Of a DNA stretch of 8,233 nucleotides, positions 5,480 to 8,233 are shown one piece after another. Each line of letters starts with the position of its first letter. Positions within the stretch are counted from its first letter, which is position 1. The translations under genes and the position numbers were made by a program. The stretch comes from Methanosarcinales archaeon (GTDB taxonomy: Archaea; Halobacteriota; Methanosarcinia; Methanosarcinales; Methanosarcinaceae), in assembly GCA_012329085.1 (NCBI GenBank), contig JAAXQB010000055.1, positions 1 through 8,233 of the forward strand, written 5' to 3'. The notes beneath the pieces were generated by a model. It was not told the DNA's origin and did no database searches. It was given only the letters and a program-made list of their open reading frames with translations.

Positions 5480-6679
5480 ATGAAATATATAGTACTTGTA
5501 GGGGATGGAATGGCAGATTTTCCAATTAAAGAATTTGGTGGAAAAACTATTTTACAAAAAGCAAACACTCCAAACATGGATTATATCTCAAAGCATGGAA
5601 AATGTGGGCTTGCACAAACTGTACCTGATGGATTATCTCCCGGAAGTGATGTTGCAAATATGTCTATCATGGGATATGATCCAAAAATATATTACACTGG
5701 TCGCTCTCCACTTGAAGCTGCAAGTATGAATATTCAACTTGAATCAGAAGATGTTGCATTTAGATGCAATCTTGTGACAATTGAAAATGAAAATTTGAAG
5801 GATTATTGTGCAGGGCACATATCAAGTAAAGAATCACAAAAACTTATAAAAGATATTGATTTGGAACTTGGAAGTAATGATTTTAAATTTTATTCTGGAA
5901 TTAGTTATAAGCATCTGTTAATTGCAAAAAATAATACTGGTGCAACTGTTAAATGCACTCCTCCGCATGACATTATGGATGAGCCCATAAAAGACTATCT
6001 GCCAAAGGGAATTGATGATGTAGTTTTAAATTCGTTGATGGATGAATCTCGAAAGATTCTTGAAAATCATCCAATAAATAAAAAACGGATAGAATCTGGA
6101 AAAAATCCTGCAAATTCTATTTGGCTATGGGGGCAAGGATATGCACCTAAAATGTCAAATTTTAAAGATTTATATGGAATTTGTGGCTCTGTAATTTCTT
6201 CGGTTGATCTTTTTAAAGGAATTGGACTTAATGCAGGGCTTAAAGTGATAGAAGTTCCAGAAGTTAAGGGATATTTAACTAACAATTATATTGGAAAAGC
6301 CGAGTATGGAATTGCATCATTAAAAGAAAATGATATTATTTTTATACATGTGGAAACGCCTGATGATGCTGGGCATGATGGCGATGCATATGCAAAAATG
6401 AAAACAATTGAGGATTTTGATGAGATGACTGTTGGCACAGTGCTTGAATTTGTATTGAATTCGGATGAAGATTATTCAATTTTAGTAATGCCAGACCATC
6501 CAACTCCTATTGAAATTAGAACACATACAAGTGAACCTGTGCCATTTGCAATTTATTCTACAAAATATAAAAATCCTGATAAAGTAGGTGCATTTAATGA
6601 AGTATCTATGAAAAATGGTTCTTTTGGCACTATTAGAGCATATAATTTAATTAAAATGCTTCTTAGTATAGATGAGTAA
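5480..6679 (+). CDS. apgM: Cofactor-independent phosphoglycerate mutase, archaeal type (ApgM)
   Basis: A cytosolic enzyme interconverting 3-phosphoglycerate and 2-phosphoglycerate in glycolysis and gluconeogenesis. The 399 residues match the usual archaeal ApgM length, and the protein belongs to the alkaline phosphatase superfamily. Visible metal-site and catalytic elements are GDGMAD with Asp9, the nucleophile region [10 protein letters not shown] with Ser56, PPHD (161-164), PDDAGHDGD (294-302) with Asp296 and His299, PDHPTP with Asp339 and His340, and [10 protein letters not shown] with His349. The ATG at 5480 is two bases after the peptidase stop, so the gene is cotranscribed with it. The protein looks intact. 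The last codons (LSIDE) plus the following sequence reappear in diverged form at about 7983-8054 (LGIDG, stop), so the 3' end took part in a local duplication. Confidence 0.93.
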   Translation: MKYIVLVGDGMADFPIKEFGGKTILQKANTPNMDYISKHGKCGLAQTVPDGLSPGSDVANMSIMGYDPKIYYTGRSPLEAASMNIQLESEDVAFRCNLVTIENENLKDYCAGHISSKESQKLIKDIDLELGSNDFKFYSGISYKHLLIAKNNTGATVKCTPPHDIMDEPIKDYLPKGIDDVVLNSLMDESRKILENHPINKKRIESGKNPANSIWLWGQGYAPKMSNFKDLYGICGSVISSVDLFKGIGLNAGLKVIEVPEVKGYLTNNYIGKAEYGIASLKENDIIFIHVETPDDAGHDGDAYAKMKTIEDFDEMTVGTVLEFVLNSDEDYSILVMPDHPTPIEIRTHTSEPVPFAIYSTKYKNPDKVGAFNEVSMKNGSFGTIRAYNLIKMLLSIDE

Positions 6680-6731
6680 TGTATGGAAAACACGCATATA
6701 TTTGCATATGGCATTCTAAAACGGAAGTTAT
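6659..6731 (+). repeat. Direct repeat, copy A (apgM 3' end + GGCT 5' end)
   Basis: This segment aligns with 7983-8054: about 49 of 63 bases agree before a one-base indel. Both copies contain the last apgM-like codons, a stop, a 3-base gap and the ATG plus first 13 or so codons of a GGCT-like gene. The two copies flank the cyclase-Nudix gene. Confidence 0.75.
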
Positions 6732-6795
6732 GCAAGCAAATTATATGTTTTTAAAAAATGAAGTGTTTGTATGTGAAACCAAAAATATTAAATAA
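6683..6795 (+). pseudogene. GGCT/AIG2-like gene remnant A
   Basis: From ATG 6683 the frame reads MENTHIFAYGILKRKLCK and stops at TAA after 23 codons. The FAYGILKR segment corresponds to the V-F-V-Y-G-T-L-K/R signature of gamma-glutamylcyclotransferase-like (GGCT/AIG2) proteins, which normally have over 100 residues. A shifted frame continues at 6730 with ANYMFLKNEVFVCETK, ending at 6795, which could be the next part of the fold after a lost base in the T5/A6 tract at 6748-6758. The gene is far too short to function. It directly follows apgM on the same strand, so an intact copy was probably the next gene of that operon. From 6796 to 6896 I see only AT-rich sequence. Confidence 0.6.
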
Positions 6796-6883
6796 ATACA
6801 ATCGCATTAAATAAAGTAGATACATAAAAAAAATATTTGGAATTTTTAATTAAAATATGGCATAAAAAATTTCATTTGCAAAA

Positions 6884-6887
6884 AGGA
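6884..6887 (+). promoter_or_regulatory. Shine-Dalgarno of the cyclase-Nudix gene
   Basis: AGGA lies 9 bases before ATG 6897 and supports that start over the in-frame TTG at 6837, whose extra 20 codons (Lys, Ile, Phe, His-rich) look like translated AT-rich spacer. Confidence 0.5.
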
Positions 6888-6896
6888 ATACTAACA

Positions 6897-7946
6897 ATGG
6901 AATTAAAAGGAATAATAGAAGCTGAAATTATTTTTGTAGATGTTAGGGGTTTTACATCGTGGGCAGAGAATGTCGATGTTTTTCCCTTCTTAGATGAATT
7001 CAGTTCTAAATTTTATAGTATATTAAATAGTGTTTTTTTTGATTGCAATATTAAGACACTTGGTGATGGTGCAATGATAATTAAAGAATTAGAAATTAAT
7101 AATAAAAAGCATGAAAAATTTTTGCAAGATTTAATTAAAGCCACTTTAAAGCGTATTGACAATACTCAAAAAGATTTTAAAAAATTGTGTGAAGATTTAT
7201 CTATCAGATATGGCTCAAATATACCTCTTGTATTGGGGTGGGGAGTGACAAAAGGACATATTAAAAAACTTGAAGGTGATTACATTGGTGCTGAAATAAA
7301 TAAAAGTGCAAGGTTGTGTGGCATAGCTAGACCAAGCGGCATAGTAATTGATAAAAACGATTTTTCAATCATTCCCACTCTTCCGAAATCTTTAGATTTT
7401 CAGTTTTTTGAGCAAAGTAGAAAATTAAATGGTATGGCTTCTGAAATAGATGTGTGGGTTTCAAAAGACATAGCCAATCAATTTTTGACAAGAGAACAAA
7501 TTAGATTAACACCAGAAGTTCATGTTGCAGGTATTTGTATAAAAAATAGCAATGGCAATATTCAAGTATTAATTGCAAAAAGAAGTGAAAATAGAAAATT
7601 GTTTCCTAATTTATTTGAAGGATGCGGAGGGCAATTAGCTGGAAACGAAACCTTTATTACTGGAGTTAAACGCCATTATAAACTTGAACTTAATATTGTC
7701 GTTGATGTGATTGAACACATTCATAGATTCTATTATATAAATCAATCAAATGAGCCGATTATTCCTGGTGTGAAATTCTTATGTATTTATAAAGAAGGAG
7801 AACCTAATTCAGAGAATCATACAGAAATTAGATGGGTTGCAAAAGAAGAACTTAATTCAATGCCTGAAGAACATTTTATTCCGGGATTAAAAAAAGATTT
7901 TCTTGATTTTATTGATTTATATGCAGAACAACATATTGAAAAATAG
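6897..7946 (+). CDS. Class III nucleotidyl cyclase fused to Nudix-like domain
   Basis: A 349-residue soluble two-domain protein. Residues 5-190 form a class III cyclase homology domain: IIFVDVRGFTSW with metal ligand Asp15, IKTLGDGAMII with Lys53 and metal ligand Asp57, and GDYIGAEINKSARL with Asp128, Asn135 and Arg139. Lys53/Asp128 are the residues that usually select adenine, and the Asn-x3-Arg pair stabilises the transition state, so adenylate cyclase activity (cAMP from ATP) is plausible. Residues 207-345 form a Nudix-like domain: VHVAGICI, VLIAKRS, a degenerate Nudix box starting at Gly245 (G-x5-E251-x7-R259) and IRWVAKEEL. In the box, the consensus REUxEExGU reads RHYKLELNI: Arg259 and Glu264 remain, two usual Glu and the Gly are lost. 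The second domain may therefore bind a nucleotide ligand without cleaving it. No membrane segment is seen. ATG 6897 is chosen for its SD and domain start. Direct repeats flank the gene. Confidence 0.8.
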   Translation: MELKGIIEAEIIFVDVRGFTSWAENVDVFPFLDEFSSKFYSILNSVFFDCNIKTLGDGAMIIKELEINNKKHEKFLQDLIKATLKRIDNTQKDFKKLCEDLSIRYGSNIPLVLGWGVTKGHIKKLEGDYIGAEINKSARLCGIARPSGIVIDKNDFSIIPTLPKSLDFQFFEQSRKLNGMASEIDVWVSKDIANQFLTREQIRLTPEVHVAGICIKNSNGNIQVLIAKRSENRKLFPNLFEGCGGQLAGNETFITGVKRHYKLELNIVVDVIEHIHRFYYINQSNEPIIPGVKFLCIYKEGEPNSENHTEIRWVAKEELNSMPEEHFIPGLKKDFLDFIDLYAEQHIEK

Positions 7947-7982
7947 CAATAGTGAATAATTTTCTATTAAAATACAATACTA

Positions 7983-8054
7983 CTTCTTGGTATTGATGGG
8001 TGATTTATGGAAAAAACATGCGTATTTGTATATGGCACTTTAAAACAAGGTTAT
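7983..8054 (+). repeat. Direct repeat, copy B (apgM 3' end + GGCT 5' end)
   Basis: This is the partner of 6659-6731. It reads CTTCTTGGTATTGATGGGTG and on, equivalent to the codons for LGIDG and a TGA stop, then the GGCT ATG at 8007. Weaker similarity extends upstream to about 7957 (ATAATTT and ATTAAAAT blocks shared with the apgM end), interrupted by about 8 extra bases. Confidence 0.75.
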
Positions 8055-8102
8055 AAAAGTTCATTCTTTTTAAGAATAAACCAATGGAAATCTCTTATCT
8101 AA
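8007..8102 (+). pseudogene. GGCT/AIG2-like gene remnant B, N-terminal fragment
   Basis: ATG 8007 sits behind GGTGAT (7999-8004), a strong archaeal SD. The frame reads MEKTCVFVYGTLKQGYKSS, which contains the full V-F-V-Y-G-T-L-K-x-G signature of gamma-glutamylcyclotransferase-like proteins, better preserved than in remnant A. After about 17 codons the sequence no longer looks like the family. The frame runs into the 3' end of proA on the opposite strand and stops at 8100-8102 after 31 codons, against over 100 for a complete member. It is a truncated copy whose break point lies at the proA end. Confidence 0.65.
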
Positions 8103-8233
8103 TTTTTTATGGGTAAAAATCTTTTTGCCATCTGCATAATCAGAAACTTTATCTCCATTGCCAATTAAAATATATTTGTAAATAAGAAGACCTTCCATAC
8201 CAACTGGACCTCTTGCATGAATCTTATTTGTGC
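8070..8233 (-). CDS. proA: Gamma-glutamyl phosphate reductase (ProA), C-terminal part
   Basis: The minus strand encodes the last 53 residues of a protein whose start lies beyond the window. It begins NKIHARGPVGMEGLLIYKY, the conserved C-terminal HARGPVGLEGLTTYKW-type motif of ProA, followed by GNGDKVSDYADGKKIFTHKKL, which matches the family's usual ending. The stop is TAA (complement of 8070-8072). ProA reduces gamma-glutamyl phosphate to glutamate-5-semialdehyde with NADPH in the cytosolic proline pathway. The catalytic cysteine region is outside the window. The gene converges on the GGCT remnant, and its last codons overlap the remnant's open frame, so there is no intergenic room for a terminator. 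Confidence 0.88.
   Translation of the reverse strand, partial: TNKIHARGPVGMEGLLIYKYILIGNGDKVSDYADGKKIFTHKKLDKRFPLVYS

Noticed and set aside
6837..6896. Upstream TTG start for the cyclase-Nudix gene
   Set aside because: The extra 20 codons have spacer-like composition, while ATG 6897 has an AGGA SD and leads directly into the cyclase domain.
642..7946. A cyclic-nucleotide defence system (Pycsar or CBASS type) linking the cyclase with the membrane-like paralogs
   Set aside because: The cyclase is more than 3 kb from the array with housekeeping genes between, no recognised effector domain is visible, and the paralogs lack a cyclic-nucleotide-binding motif. Kept only as a thought.

Overview
The window is very AT-rich and looks archaeal, most likely from a methanogen-type euryarchaeote (Methanomicrobia-like). 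The support is an archaeal-style 5S rRNA end, a GGTGAT-type Shine-Dalgarno (SD) matching the archaeal 16S 3' end, a hexulose-6-phosphate synthase fused to an RraA-like domain, an archaeal A24 prepilin/prearchaellin peptidase and an archaeal-type ApgM phosphoglycerate mutase. The lineage is inferred from gene content, not from a search.

Layout. Positions 1-95 are the 3' part of a 5S rRNA, followed by T-runs. Positions 100-640 are mostly non-coding, with two tandem hairpins and one small minus-strand ORF (250-441). Positions 642-3401 hold three tandem paralogs that resemble the LURP-one / tubby-C-terminal-like / scramblase fold family. The first is broken by a one-base shift in a T7 tract. The first and second are separated by a GC-richer, hairpin-rich repeat block (about 1556-1730). 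The second and third are separated by a decayed copy of the 5' end of the synthase gene. Positions 3414-6679 form a tight same-strand block: hexulose-6-P synthase/RraA fusion, prepilin peptidase and apgM, with gaps of 0 and 2 bases. The synthase appears to start at ATT, with an AGGTGAT SD just upstream. A gene for a class III nucleotidyl cyclase fused to a Nudix-like domain follows (6897-7946). It is flanked by two diverged direct repeats, each made of the apgM 3' end plus the 5' end of a GGCT/AIG2-like gene, and both GGCT copies are broken. The window ends inside proA on the minus strand.

How the genes work together. The synthase (ribulose-5-P supply through the reverse ribulose monophosphate route in archaea) and apgM (2-PG/3-PG interconversion) are central carbon enzymes. 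The peptidase between them processes type IV pilin-like or archaellin precursors and is functionally unrelated. The paralog array and the cyclase region show duplication scars in which each copy carries a piece of a neighbouring housekeeping gene, so this chromosome appears to have grown by short tandem or direct-repeat duplications followed by decay. The most unusual items are the cyclase-Nudix fusion with a degenerate Nudix box, the ATT start conserved in both copies of the synthase 5' end, and the homopolymer frameshift in the first paralog.
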